In this document: piece by piece, positions 22,860 to 33,835 of the stretch | How positions within the stretch are numbered: the stretch's first letter is position 1 | Layout: each line of letters opens with the position of its first letter | DNA from: Lumbricus rubellus | Lineage: Eukaryota > Annelida > Clitellata > Crassiclitellata > Lumbricidae | Length of the DNA stretch: 64,000 nt | Direction: 5' to 3' | Assembly: GCA_945859605.1 (NCBI GenBank) | Contig: OX243814.1 | Coordinates: 23,160,548 to 23,224,547 of the forward strand | Position numbers and translations under genes: made by a program | Notes under the pieces: generated by a model | Database searches by the model: none | What the model saw: the letters and a program-made list of their open reading frames with translations, nothing else | Told to the model about the DNA's origin: nothing

Positions 22860-23234
22860 GGCAAAACTGCACAATCGGCAGTGCTTAAAGTGTGGAAAGA
22901 GAAGTGCCTGGACGCCCCTTACCTTTTCAGTCAGTGCTGGCCAATAAGTGGCAGGACGGCGGTCAAATTTTAAAACAAGTGCATGGACGCCGTTCATGAC
23001 CGTCCAGGCACACTTTAAGCTCTGACAATCGGGGACCGCTAATAATAGATCTTAGGTAATATTTTCAATTTGTTGGAAAGAGTGACGACACTAACCCTAA
23101 TTCTAACCCCAACCGACCCTCACGACGCCTAACCTGAGCCCTAACCGTCCCTCGCGATGCCTAACCTGAGCCCTAACCGACCCTCATGACGCCTAAAATC
23201 TATTAATAGCGGTCCTTGATTGTGCAGTTTCGCC
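22860..23234. mobile_element. MITE D, GG...CC ends with three-unit telomere-like core, carrying a nested hAT MITE
   Basis: Starts GGCAAAACTGCACAATCGG and ends with the near inverse, flanked by the 8-bp duplication CCTGACTT (22852-22859 and 23235-23242). The left arm resumes at 23033 (GGACCGCTAATAATAGAT) after a nested insertion and pairs with ATCTATTAATAGCGGTCC. The core at 23084-23195, on the minus strand, has the GAGGG(T/A)CGGTTAGGG unit three times, one diverged. Confidence 0.87.
22879..23024. mobile_element. Small hAT-like MITE nested in MITE D
   Basis: A 146-bp element with ends CAGTGCTTAAAGTGTG and CACACTTTAAGCTCTG, flanked by the 8-bp duplication ACAATCGG (22871-22878 and 23025-23032). 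The duplicated octamer is part of MITE D's left arm, proving later insertion. Interior arms GTGCCTGGACG / CGTCCAGGCAC also pair. Confidence 0.88.
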
Positions 23235-23648
23235 CCTGACTTTATCTTTCTTTTGACAGTTAAATTCAGTTAACTGTTTGAATGCAATTGCCAAGCACTA
23301 AGAGTTGGGCTGGGCTGCAGAACTCGCTAAGGTAGACAGGAGTGAGGCCTATCATGCAACGACAGAGTAATCAACAGGCAGTCAGTGTAGAACATCGCGA
23401 AGTAATGGTGTCACGTGAATAGTAGACAGGATTCTGTACACACATTCCATGCGTCAGCAAAGTTCTGAAAGCATTTTTTATATTTGCTTAGTTCAGAGTA
23501 TTTTTAAAATGCAGCTTAACACCAATTTTAAGGCATAAAGGATCAGTTTTATTGCATTTCAATTAAGGGAATATCATCATCATCATCATCATGAGCCATA
23601 TGCTCGTAGGTGTCCAATGTCAACTTCGTCTTCTTCTTCCAATAGTCT

Positions 23649-23706
23649 CTAAGGGAATATATATATATATATATAAATATATAATTATATATATACATAT
23701 ATAGCA
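23649..23706. repeat. (AT)n microsatellite
   Basis: About 58 bp of alternating A and T with few interruptions, about 100 bp before the zinc-finger coding sequence. Similar runs lie at 33181-33209 and 38001-38027. Confidence 0.9.
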
Positions 23707-23811
23707 TGAAATAGTTAATAAATGCTTTAAACTGATGAGATGTTTATTGTTATTGTGTTGCCATTAAACAGATGATTTACTTGTGAAGAGAACACAATTT
23801 GAACTTAGACG

Positions 23812-26800
23812 ATGGATGAGAACTACCTGGATACACACATTTGTCTCGGTTGTCGGCAGACGATCGTTGGACTTGATGCTTACATTCAGCACAAAAAGTA
23901 CGACTGCGCAGTCTTGAAATCAAAAGATTTGCCAAAGAACAGCGCTGCAGAACCTCCGCTCGTGCAGAAAAGTAATACGTCAGATGTTCATTTCGGCTGT
24001 GATGATTTTACTTCGGTGGCAACGTCCAGCCTTCCTAATTCAGGTGATTTCAGGAATATTGCTCAACCATCATCATTTGCACCACTCACACCCACGTGGT
24101 TTGAAGACATTCCTAGTTCGGTGAACAACAGTCAACCTTTGGTTAGAGAAATTGTACCACTTTCTACAACTGTCCCTGCCATTAGCACTTCTGGCCAGTC
24201 GTCAGTTGACCTTGTTGACCTCCTTACAACACAGAACTGCTCGTTTTTCAGCTCCTTGCAGCTGAAGAGTAAGTCAACGGGTGGACAGCCACAACCAGAA
24301 TTCAAAAGCATAGAAAATGTAACTCTGCCAGAATATTCAGCAAATAGAGATATAGGATGTGTGTCATCTTTTCTTCAGCAATCAAAACAGCTCGAGCATC
24401 TCTGTGCATTAACTTCACCAGAGCTAAAAATTGAGGCGGTTGATTTATTCAGTACTGATGCACCAAACTCTGACCAGCAGAAGAATGGACAGAATGGCCA
24501 TTTAGATCTGTATGATCGGACTAAGGTTGTGGAGGACTCCATGACCTATGGCTGGAAAAACAATGTTTCAGAAAGTAATAACATGTTTAATCAACCGAAA
24601 ACATCGGTGTCCAGTGCTCTGTCAGAGAGAAAAGAAGAAATGAACGATTCATTCGACCATTCAAAGGCATTGCGCATCGCTTGCATGTTTAATAATCTTG
24701 AGCTGGAGAGTGATTCAGACGACTTCATACCATCTGATGCAGATGACCTTCTCAACTTCTCCGACGATATGGATGATGAACAGAATGGATTCAGTCATTC
24801 ACACGGAGATGGAAAGGTCGTCCGAGAGAGAAGCATCGTCGGTGGAAAACTTGATGCTTATTCTAGAAGTCAAGGCAAGGTGTTAAGACCGAGGAAGGAA
24901 CAATGTCTTCCGGAAAAGAACTCTTCGAAGATTGACACGCGTAGTGGAAAGCAAATTGCAACCAAGTGGCGACCAGGAGAAAGGCCTGCTGTGCTGCCGA
25001 GATACCATCCACACACAAGTCGAGGTAAATGGCAAGGACCGGAGGGAGAGGATGCGGAGGAAGAGGAGGAAGAACAGGACGAACAAGATGAGGAGACTGA
25101 TGTTGAAGAGATAACTGAAAAGGGCAGACAGGAGGAGGAAAAGGAGAAGAAAAGAAGCCACCGGGGAAAGCAGTTGACTGAATTTAACTGTCAAAAGAAA
25201 GAAAAAGTCAGATGCCAAGCAGCCAGAAATGGAAAAACGAAGGAAACATGCAAAAAACCGGTCAAAAAAGTGAAGGAGAAGCCAGTGTGCAAATCTTGTA
25301 AGAAGACGTTTGCGAGTCATCAAAGCTTGGAGCATCATTTAAAAACTGTACTGCACAGAAAGCGAACTCAGCTGCAAAGTTTAGACAGTGAAAGCGAACA
25401 GACTCAGCCTCCTGTGCGTGTGACACTCGAATGTCCACTGTGTGACAAAGTTTTCCATAGCAAGTACAGCTTTGCTAGACACCTGCTGACCCCTATGCAT
25501 GCACGACGAGCACAGTATAATGAAAAGCACAAGCTGATAGCAAGCACAGGGCTTGAAGCAGGGGTCCAATTATTGATGCAAAGATTGCAACCATTTCAGT
25601 GCCGCATCTGCAGCTTTCACACAAGCGAAGCTGAGGAACTGATGACTCACCTGAAGACTTCTGAACACAATGAACATGTGATTACTTTGTGTGGTCCATT
25701 TATTTGCATGCGGTGTCAGTACACGTGTCAGAACAACGATGATATGATAGCGCATGTGTCATCAGTGGAGCACATAAATGTCGTTAAAACTTCATTCCAG
25801 CCATGTGTACTGAAGGAGAAACGGTGTAAAATTACTTGCCCTGATTGTGACATGGTCATTAATTCCAGCACACAGCTTGCCAACCACCAGAAAACCTGCA
25901 AGCTGGGCATCAATGCAAGGAACAACCGGCAGCCAAATGACAAGTTGCAGCCACTGAAATGTGCTCACTGTGAAGCTGTCTTTTTGAACCGATTTAACCT
26001 TACCGTGCATGTTCGAAGGTTACACCGAAAAGAGAAGTCGTTTCAGTGTCGAAGGTGTGACAAAGTATTTGGTGACGACAGGTCTCTTAAGCTTCACAGG
26101 CAGAGCAAACATCGCGTGAATGCCGTCAAAACATCGTTGACAAATGGAGAAGTGATTCCGGATGCTGTGAAGGTGGAGAATGGAAGTGAATTAAACGTAC
26201 TAATGCACAAGTGCAAGCAGTGCGACTTCACCTCTGACACGCTTTCTGACGTTATCACTCACCGCATGTCTCACGTTCCATCGGACTGTGCTATATGTGG
26301 ACTGAGATTTGCAAAGTCACTTGATCATGACAAGCACATGATGTCTAGGCAGCACAGGAAAAAGGAAGAGGAATTGAAGGTTTCTTCTGGGGACAGCTTT
26401 ACTTGTGACAAATGTCCAAGAAAATTCTATACGATCAGAAGTCTAAAGTTACACGAAATGAATCACCAGTATGCAAGCGGCAAGATGCCAAAGAACAGTG
26501 GCTGTGGTCCAGACGATATTGAGGTTAGATGTCGAAAGCTTATAAGAGAATCGAAATTAGTGAATGGTAAACTAGAGTGTCCAGAATGTGGAAAGTACCT
26601 CTCCAAGATTGGAATTCTGCCACATCTTCGTGCCCATGCCGGAGTCTTTCCTTTTCAGTGCACCTATTGTAGCAAAAAGTTTGTTGATGGCAACATAATG
26701 AAACGGCATCTGAAGGTTCATTTAGGAATCCGATCATACAATTGCAAATTTTGTCCCCGAGAATTTGACCGGCGCTTAACTCTGGACACACATCTGATGC

Positions 26801-27456
26801 GAGAACACAAAGATTCTGCTGGAATTGTAGCGTCCCACCTCTGCAACATTTGTGGACACAAGTTTCTTCAGCTGAATCAGCTGAACGCTCATCTGAAGTT
26901 TCATGATAAAACCGTGCGATGTCCTCAACCAGGTTGCCTTCTTACGTTCCGCTATCAGTCTGAAATGCTCATCCACATGCAGGTGCACACGAAGGAAACA
27001 CGCTTTCTGTGCGATGAATGTGGCTATGCTGGAAAGACTAAGACCCAGTTGTCCCGTCACAGGCGAGTGCATACAGGTGAGAGGAGATACAAGTGCAGTC
27101 ACTGCTCATACGGGGCAAAACATATTGCCAACTTGACTAGACATGAACGAGTTCATACAGGAAATAAGCCGTACCAATGCCCCTACTGCAAGTATTCATG
27201 CAATACTCAGGAGAACCTTCGCAAGCACATTTTAAAGACAAAGCGTCATGCTGGGAAGCCAGTGTATCCGTGTCCAAAATGTGAGTTTGGCTGCAACAGT
27301 GCGTCTGAATTCCAGAACCACATGGAACTTGTGCACAGCATCCCACGAACGCATTTGCCTTCGATGGTTGCAGGCCTCTACCGACGTGAAACAGATATGC
27401 AGTCAACTGCTCAGAATACTACGATCGATCAGTGCCTCAGTGGATTGGTTACCTGA
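23812..27456 (+). CDS. C2H2 zinc-finger protein, about 19 fingers, single coding exon
   Basis: 1214 aa, probably a nuclear DNA-binding factor. An acceptor (CATTAAACAG) ends at 23771 and the ATG at 23812 is the first in the exon. Residues 11-33 form an atypical zinc knuckle (CLGCRQTIVGLDAYIQHKKY, then DC). Residues 35-400 are low-complexity, Ser- and acid-rich; 405-490 are Glu/Lys-rich with nuclear-import-like basic clusters. About 19 C2H2 fingers run from residue 492 to 1182. The first four have the long H-x(5)-H spacing of RNA- or protein-binding fingers. Only the last few have the TGE/TGN linker and tandem spacing of classic DNA-reading arrays (RVHTGERRYKC, RVHTGNKPYQC). The final fingers (ENLRKHILKTKRH, then YPCPKCEFGCN) recall ZNF407/ZFAT-type proteins, but not enough for a name. 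Confidence 0.9.
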   Translation: MDENYLDTHICLGCRQTIVGLDAYIQHKKYDCAVLKSKDLPKNSAAEPPLVQKSNTSDVHFGCDDFTSVATSSLPNSGDFRNIAQPSSFAPLTPTWFEDIPSSVNNSQPLVREIVPLSTTVPAISTSGQSSVDLVDLLTTQNCSFFSSLQLKSKSTGGQPQPEFKSIENVTLPEYSANRDIGCVSSFLQQSKQLEHLCALTSPELKIEAVDLFSTDAPNSDQQKNGQNGHLDLYDRTKVVEDSMTYGWKNNVSESNNMFNQPKTSVSSALSERKEEMNDSFDHSKALRIACMFNNLELESDSDDFIPSDADDLLNFSDDMDDEQNGFSHSHGDGKVVRERSIVGGKLDAYSRSQGKVLRPRKEQCLPEKNSSKIDTRSGKQIATKWRPGERPAVLPRYHPHTSRGKWQGPEGEDAEEEEEEQDEQDEETDVEEITEKGRQEEEKEKKRSHRGKQLTEFNCQKKEKVRCQAARNGKTKETCKKPVKKVKEKPVCKSCKKTFASHQSLEHHLKTVLHRKRTQLQSLDSESEQTQPPVRVTLECPLCDKVFHSKYSFARHLLTPMHARRAQYNEKHKLIASTGLEAGVQLLMQRLQPFQCRICSFHTSEAEELMTHLKTSEHNEHVITLCGPFICMRCQYTCQNNDDMIAHVSSVEHINVVKTSFQPCVLKEKRCKITCPDCDMVINSSTQLANHQKTCKLGINARNNRQPNDKLQPLKCAHCEAVFLNRFNLTVHVRRLHRKEKSFQCRRCDKVFGDDRSLKLHRQSKHRVNAVKTSLTNGEVIPDAVKVENGSELNVLMHKCKQCDFTSDTLSDVITHRMSHVPSDCAICGLRFAKSLDHDKHMMSRQHRKKEEELKVSSGDSFTCDKCPRKFYTIRSLKLHEMNHQYASGKMPKNSGCGPDDIEVRCRKLIRESKLVNGKLECPECGKYLSKIGILPHLRAHAGVFPFQCTYCSKKFVDGNIMKRHLKVHLGIRSYNCKFCPREFDRRLTLDTHLMREHKDSAGIVASHLCNICGHKFLQLNQLNAHLKFHDKTVRCPQPGCLLTFRYQSEMLIHMQVHTKETRFLCDECGYAGKTKTQLSRHRRVHTGERRYKCSHCSYGAKHIANLTRHERVHTGNKPYQCPYCKYSCNTQENLRKHILKTKRHAGKPVYPCPKCEFGCNSASEFQNHMELVHSIPRTHLPSMVAGLYRRETDMQSTAQNTTIDQCLSGLVT

Positions 27457-30400
27457 ACAACTGACGCATTGAACGTTGCTGGCTTCTCTTTACCTGTTCC
27501 AGATGCCTACTAAGATTCCACGTCTTCAGTGCTTGTCAGTCATTGTTCAGGGGCTTTAAGGAAGGACGAGAGTGTGACATCAGAATATGACGGTGATTCA
27601 GTGGCTGGCCATTTTCAATTAGCAAACATCTGTGATTATTCCGTTCCAGTTTAACTGATAACAGTGCAGCACCAAACTGTCTTATTGACTGTCTTATTGA
27701 TTGCCAATATTCAAGATAGAGAGTGGCTTGGTCACTGTTGTCATCTGTTCCTATTTAACGCCAATGTTTTGAACAGTTACTTCATAATTGAAATGATCGG
27801 CTGTCCAGACAACCTCATGTCTAAGACATTTTGATGACCATGGCCTGTCTTTTGGCTTCAAACCTATGCAAATTTCAAATATTTCTTACAGTTTTAATAC
27901 CATGCACTTTGTTAAAGTCATATGAAAATGATGCATGCTTTCAAACGATAGCACTAATTCTTGAGCAACTCAAATCTCTTGGTCATACATGGTATTCCAA
28001 ACTTCAAACTTCAGATTTGGAAATAATGTTTTGTCATGCTGCATATTGATGGCAATTTCCACCCTGAACTGTTTGTAAAGATATTATACTGACATTTCAT
28101 GTTTAATCACAACAGGGTAGATTCCTTTCATTTGCATTATTGCTTTACAAGAAGCTGATTAATACAGTCGGAGATTCCTGCGATTTACTGGAAACTTGTT
28201 TAAATTCTGACAGACTTAAATTTTGGTGGCTATTTCCTCTGCAGTCTCATAATTAAAATTGCAGATTTAGTTTTGCAAAGACTAAGTAGCTGTTGCAGAT
28301 TAACTTTTGCTGTAATTATTGTATGTAGAGAGTGTGAACTATTTTGCCTAGATTGCTTATTTATATGCCTCGTTTCTAGAAGATGCCTTTTAGGTAATGC
28401 TACTAAAAATTTCGATCATGTGCTCTGTAAATACTGTAAGATGTGTGTTTTCTAAATTTCAGACTTCTGGTCTTATACTGAATTGAACTGATTATACTTT
28501 ATTGACACAAAACAAATCTGTACAAATTCAGAGTTAGTTGTATAAGAAATAAAATTAAAAATAATCGACAAACATCTACATATGCAATTGTGTGCATTCT
28601 TAGCTGTTGAATTGAGTGGCTGTCAGTGTTTGTTTCCACTCCATTTGTAAGGCTATCAAACTGACAGCACAAGGCTGATTGCATAGAATAGTTTTCAAAT
28701 CTGCTGACAGAATTGAGGCAAAGAAATCAAAGTAGTTCAAGTTGGCATACTGTTGCAGAATGTTAGGCTTTGCTTTGCACTAAGAAGGCTCCGTACCAAT
28801 GGATTTAAAAATCTCTCAGTACCAGGGTAACTGCAGCACAGCACCTTATGTCATTCTATTTGAATATCAGAATTGCATCTTCAGCTGGCTAATCCATCTT
28901 GGACTGTTCCTGTCTCACTGAACTCATTTTCTGTGTATTGACGTGACTACAGCGTAGTTTTCGTCTACCATTGGTTGATGCCTTCTGCACTACACTCTGA
29001 CACTGTAAAGTTCAGTTATATTTTCATGTGCAGCTGTATAGTGTTATTTGCTCAATGGTATCTTCAAGTCTCTAGAAGTCTAACTGCTTGGTGAGCAATG
29101 TATTGCAGCAACTGATGCCACAGGTTTTATCCATAACCATTTGTTACTTCAGTAAATGTAATCAATGAACATCAATCAATGACCAATGTCATAATGATCA
29201 CAGACACAGAATATGTTCTGTAGGCAAACAACAGACACATTAGGATTTATATTCTATTAAAACACAGTTTACTAAAATGCATAGTATAGCAGAAAAATTA
29301 CTGAAATTAAATTGTACTGATATGTAGATTTAACAGACTTGTCATTAATTTTCCTTTCTCTGCTTTGTCATAATCTGGTTCATAGCACTATTATTACGTT
29401 TCTACAGACGAATCCTTAACTACACTACATGTAGCTTATTCATTACATCCAGTTTCAAACAATTGTCCTAGCGCAAAAAGAAACAGCGGCACTCGCCGAT
29501 TACACGGAAGCCTGTAAATAACTGTTTCTGTACAATCCATGTGAAAAACTGTGGACCAAGTGAAGACCAAGTATACTGATAGACTGAAAAGAGTAAAATC
29601 CAAGTATTAAGCACTGTCAAACGTTCTTTCAAATTGTTTGATAATGGTACAGTGCTCAATCTGCTGAACACTCAGTGTTGTCATGGTTCCCAATAACATC
29701 TGCATCAGTTGTGCATAGCTGCCGCAATACCAATGGGGGCAGCAATTGTCACTAGCTGCAGCTGGCTTTAAGCTCAGCAGAAGGCAGTAAACATCAAGGT
29801 GACATCAACATCAGATGGCCTGTCAACAGACAGAACTTTACACATATCTCCTAAACTCTCCATGCCTATTAGGAGCAGTAACTGAGATAAATAATGGCAC
29901 TTGTGCTTTTTCTGCCATTGCCAGCCTACTACATAGTTACATCAGCTAAGGTGACAGCAGCTTTGTACCTTTATGATTGACAGTTCAATCCAGGCACTTT
30001 CACTTTCAAAAAGGCCTAATGTCTATATAATGTTTTGTATTAAATCACAAACACTTCCTAATAAACAGACAACAATGCAATCTATCAAAGTAATTGAACA
30101 GATTAACCTGATAGCAGTTTACCTCCTCATCAGGTAGCTTGTCTTTCTGGCCACACTAAGAAATATGTAAATACTATTGCTGCATCTCAGCATGATCCTG
30201 CTAGTAAGTGGCCATTAACAAGGGTGAGGGACCTGTTGAGCCTCCAACAATCGCACTGTATCCATGATTAGTAGTGTCCCAAGTCGTCAGTGCATGTTGC
30301 CCCTCAACATTTTAGTCAGTCAGCACCTTTCCCCGATGATTCCAAATTTACCAAAGACTCACTTGTATGTATATGAACATTTATATAGCGCCTTACAATA

Positions 30401-31750
30401 ACCTCACGAAGGCGCTTAACGTAGCTACCGGACAGTTCTAAACAAGTGCGTCTTAATTGTCTTTGAGAATGTTTCATGAGATACATGCAGTGCAGTATCA
30501 CTTCAGGATTCTTTGGTCTTCCTTCTTCCACCAAGTCTACATTTAGATTCAATCTCGCATAAATAATAGAGAACTGCTACGTCATACATCCACTGGCAAC
30601 ATATATGACTATTCACTCAACCTTCTACTCGGTCAAGGCTTAGGAAATGCTTAGAAACTAATGACATTATGTCGTAGGTTGGGTAGCTCAAAATGCAACT
30701 CGGTGCTCAGCCACATGCTGTTTCATTCTGTAGGAGAGCATACCAATGTCAGTAATCTTTGTCGCCCACATCAATGGTAGTAAGAGTGCTTCCAAAGAAG
30801 CAAGACACCTGCATATTACTCCAGAAAATTATTAGCTTTAAATGACCTAACCAATTCAATTGAACAAGAAACAGGAAAATTGGAAACATCAAAAATAAAC
30901 TTTAAACACTTGGTCCAAAACAACAAGCAATTAGTTTAATTATAATCACTAGAATACCAAGTGAAAGAACCAATATAATGAATTTAATTATGTAGTTATG
31001 CTTGGATAGTTACAATGTCTCTATTCTCAGATCCACCAGCTGTGCAGTCAAGTACTCCAACCAGCAAATGAGGTTAGAAACAAAACAAACATCTAGTCAA
31101 CTAATTAACCTTTTCAGACATAAAAAGCCAAGGCCTAAGACGAAACTACCAAGGCATTTAAACTTGGTATTAAGATCCTCTGTAAGCAAAAAATTATGCT
31201 GTGCTAAAAGCATTCATGATTTAATTAGGCAGAAGCATCTTGCTATCTAAATGTAAAAATCAAGCAGATTGACTAATGAAAAAGCTCTTTAATGAACAAC
31301 TTGCAGTTTCGCAAATAAAGAACTGTAACTCAAAAGAATCAGCCCGTTTTAAATACTGCCAAGTAACAAAACTACAGCAAAGAGCATAAATACACCGCTG
31401 TAACTTTTATTTTCAGACATTTTACTGAAGAATCAAGCATGACATCAATAATATGTGAATACATGTGTACTGGTGGGAGGAGTTGCGATGGTAGCTTTAT
31501 AATAATAGCTACTGGCATTGGTGTCCTGAAGTAAAGAGAAACAGCAAAACAATTTCAAGTCACTCAACTGGTTAATGCAAGCGCTTGCATGGCAAGTCAC
31601 TGGCAGGTTCAGAAGTTTTCAAGTTATATCCAATTATCCATGCATGTAAAAGTTGAGAAACTTTTCCAGTCGTCAGTAGCTTTCAAAATCTTCTGTGGCA
31701 CAGCACAATTTTCAAGAGTAATTCAGTCATCTATAAAGAACATCCATTAA
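27457..31750. other. Intergenic stretch without recognisable genes
   Basis: Includes the 3'UTR of the zinc-finger gene (possible AATAAA at about 28547). Beyond it are short scattered open frames with no family resemblance, one old repeat near 29690-30160 and a TTATATAGCGCC repeat near 30380. Confidence 0.5.
29690..30160. repeat. Old interspersed repeat, copy 2
   Basis: Shares ATTAAATCACAAACACTTC, CAGACAACAATGCAAT and CAAAGTAATTG, in order, with 8160-8235. The outer limits are uncertain. Confidence 0.45.
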
Positions 31751-31824
31751 CCCTTGAATGATGAGCTGCACTGGTTTTCCAGTACTTTTAGTAATTATTG
31801 TTTTAGTTACTAGTCATTAAAGTG
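31751..31824. mobile_element. Tiny piggyBac-type MITE, degraded
   Basis: CCCTTGAATGATGAG and the imperfect inverse GTCATTAAAGTG lie directly between two TTAA tetranucleotides, the target used by piggyBac. It is a diverged relative of the cleaner copy at 59512. Confidence 0.55.
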
Positions 31825-32129
31825 TTAAAAGCAACCTACCTTGGACTCCCTGCCTTTGTCCACATTGGCATTACCCTCCCACAGTCAATTGTTTTAGATG
31901 TCTGCACTTCTAGGAAGTATCCTGTCCTGGATCAGACCACTATCCTGTTAATCTTGCAGGGTTGTGACATCAAATGGGGTTACTTAGAATTCGGTTTTAG
32001 CTGTATGTACTTTGAACAATGCAAACTTATCACAGCTGGGACTGCACTAGTTTTCAAAGTTCTCCTATCCTAGATTTCACTGCACACTACCAGTAACTCC
32101 GATTTTAGGAAGACTACAAACCCCAAGAA

Positions 32130-32400
32130 CAGTTTTCAAGTGCTTATAAATAGAATGTATCAGAGAGTGACTTATGGAACAGGCACAACTCAAGAGGGAG
32201 ACCATTCCATATCAGGTCAACCTTAGAAAAAGCATGGCTTTGTACGATGGAGGTATGAGCAAACGGGACCGAGAGCACTGCCTTTCCCACTGAGCGCAGG
32301 GGTCGACAAGTCTGAGTAATTGACACAGGCTGACAAAGACAAGCAAGCAAGCTGGAGCAAGACTGGAGCATTCTGGCATAACCATACGTCAATGGAAGCT
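32130..32400 (-). pseudogene. Non-LTR retrotransposon C-terminal fragment
   Basis: Minus-strand frame reads GKAVLSVPFAHTSIVQSHAF, then SKVDLIWNGLPLELC and HKSLSDTFYLHLK. This matches the usual end of CR1/Jockey-like reverse transcriptases (basic segment, AFSxxxxxxWNxLPxEL, then FKxxLKTxLF). It is 5'-truncated and sits downstream of PRMT7. Confidence 0.6.
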
Positions 32401-33835
32401 AGCCAACCAGATGGCAAGCCAGAATAAAAGGATAGGCAACAGCTGAGGCAAGCTGTGACAAAAGAACGAACAAATATAATTGGAGCGCCTGCTGAAAGTG
32501 AGCGACATTGCGGAGCTGGCACAGTTGACAGAAGCAGTTGCGACTCAGGCGATGCCAAGGTCTTAAACAGTTCATATTGCTTTGTCAGAAAAATGTACAA
32601 TAAAGAGTGACAAACGAAGTGGAAAAAATAAAAGTTTCTTACATCATTTAAAAGAACACAAACTATTTTATATAAAAACCAATATAGAAATGAACAGTAA
32701 ATAATTAGTGAAGACACAAGTACATACATATTGATATATATTTTGTAGACTAGCATGAAGAGGAAAACAGAGCCAAAAGAAGAAAACTCAATATTAAATA
32801 CTAAATTTCTTTCTTATGAAAAGCACGGCAAAATGCTCTGCACTAAACCAATATAGATAATTTGTTCTTGGTCAATTAAAGGTATGGGTAGAAATTAAAA
32901 TAAAAAGTTATTCATGAAAAATTAACAGCACTTTCATTAAAATTTCTTTGCAATGCTGGTGCCAAGTAAAACTGGAAACAGATAAAAAAAGGAAACTAAA
33001 AAGTATGAGTCTTAATAAGACAGTGAAAATCAAAGAAACACAAGGCATTATTGGTCACATAAAATGTTACAAGTTTAGTAATGTACATCGTCATATGCAC
33101 AAATATGCATAAACAATGTAAACATACATAAACAAAAATTCATATATTGCATATGCAATTATGCATACATAATTACATATTGATATATATATGTATATAT
33201 ATATATATGAATAATCTAGTGAAAGTTGTGTAATATCAAACATGATGTCAATAGTTTACACCAAAAATTTCAAATTGTCTCATTCATAACCAGTGCACCC
33301 AGTCATGTTCTATTTCACCAGTGATACCTGCTGCTATCAAAGCAACTTAAGACTGCCACAATAGGAACAGTCTTGTCTAGTGCCAAACCTCATTCTTGAA
33401 TGGTACAAACATACATGAATAAACAAGATATGCAATAAAAAAATCAAATATCATCAACATAATAATGGCGTTACAAAGTTACAACGGTTACATGTTGTGG
33501 CAGTTTACAGTTTAAGGATAGATGAAACACATAATTGAATGAATAATCAACTGAACAGCATCTAATACTGGATTGAACAATGAACATGGCAGGCACTCTG
33601 GTCATTTCAGTGAATCCAACAGACTTTTCTCTTCAACTTACAAGACCTTTACTTCCTCTTATGTATGCCTGCAAGCGGTCATGAAAGCTCGGCATAAAGC
33701 TTCAAAATTACTCTTTGCAAAGGACTTCCGCTTCTACGTAACTAAGGCAGCAAAAATACTCTGAAGCTGGAATTGAAATCGAAACAAGAGACTCCATCCA
33801 CTCCACTCCATCCACTCCACCAGAACTGGAGCTGA

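Noticed and set aside
22303..23195. True telomere or chromosome end
   Set aside because: The TTAGGG units are few, interrupted and bounded by MITE arms with target duplications.
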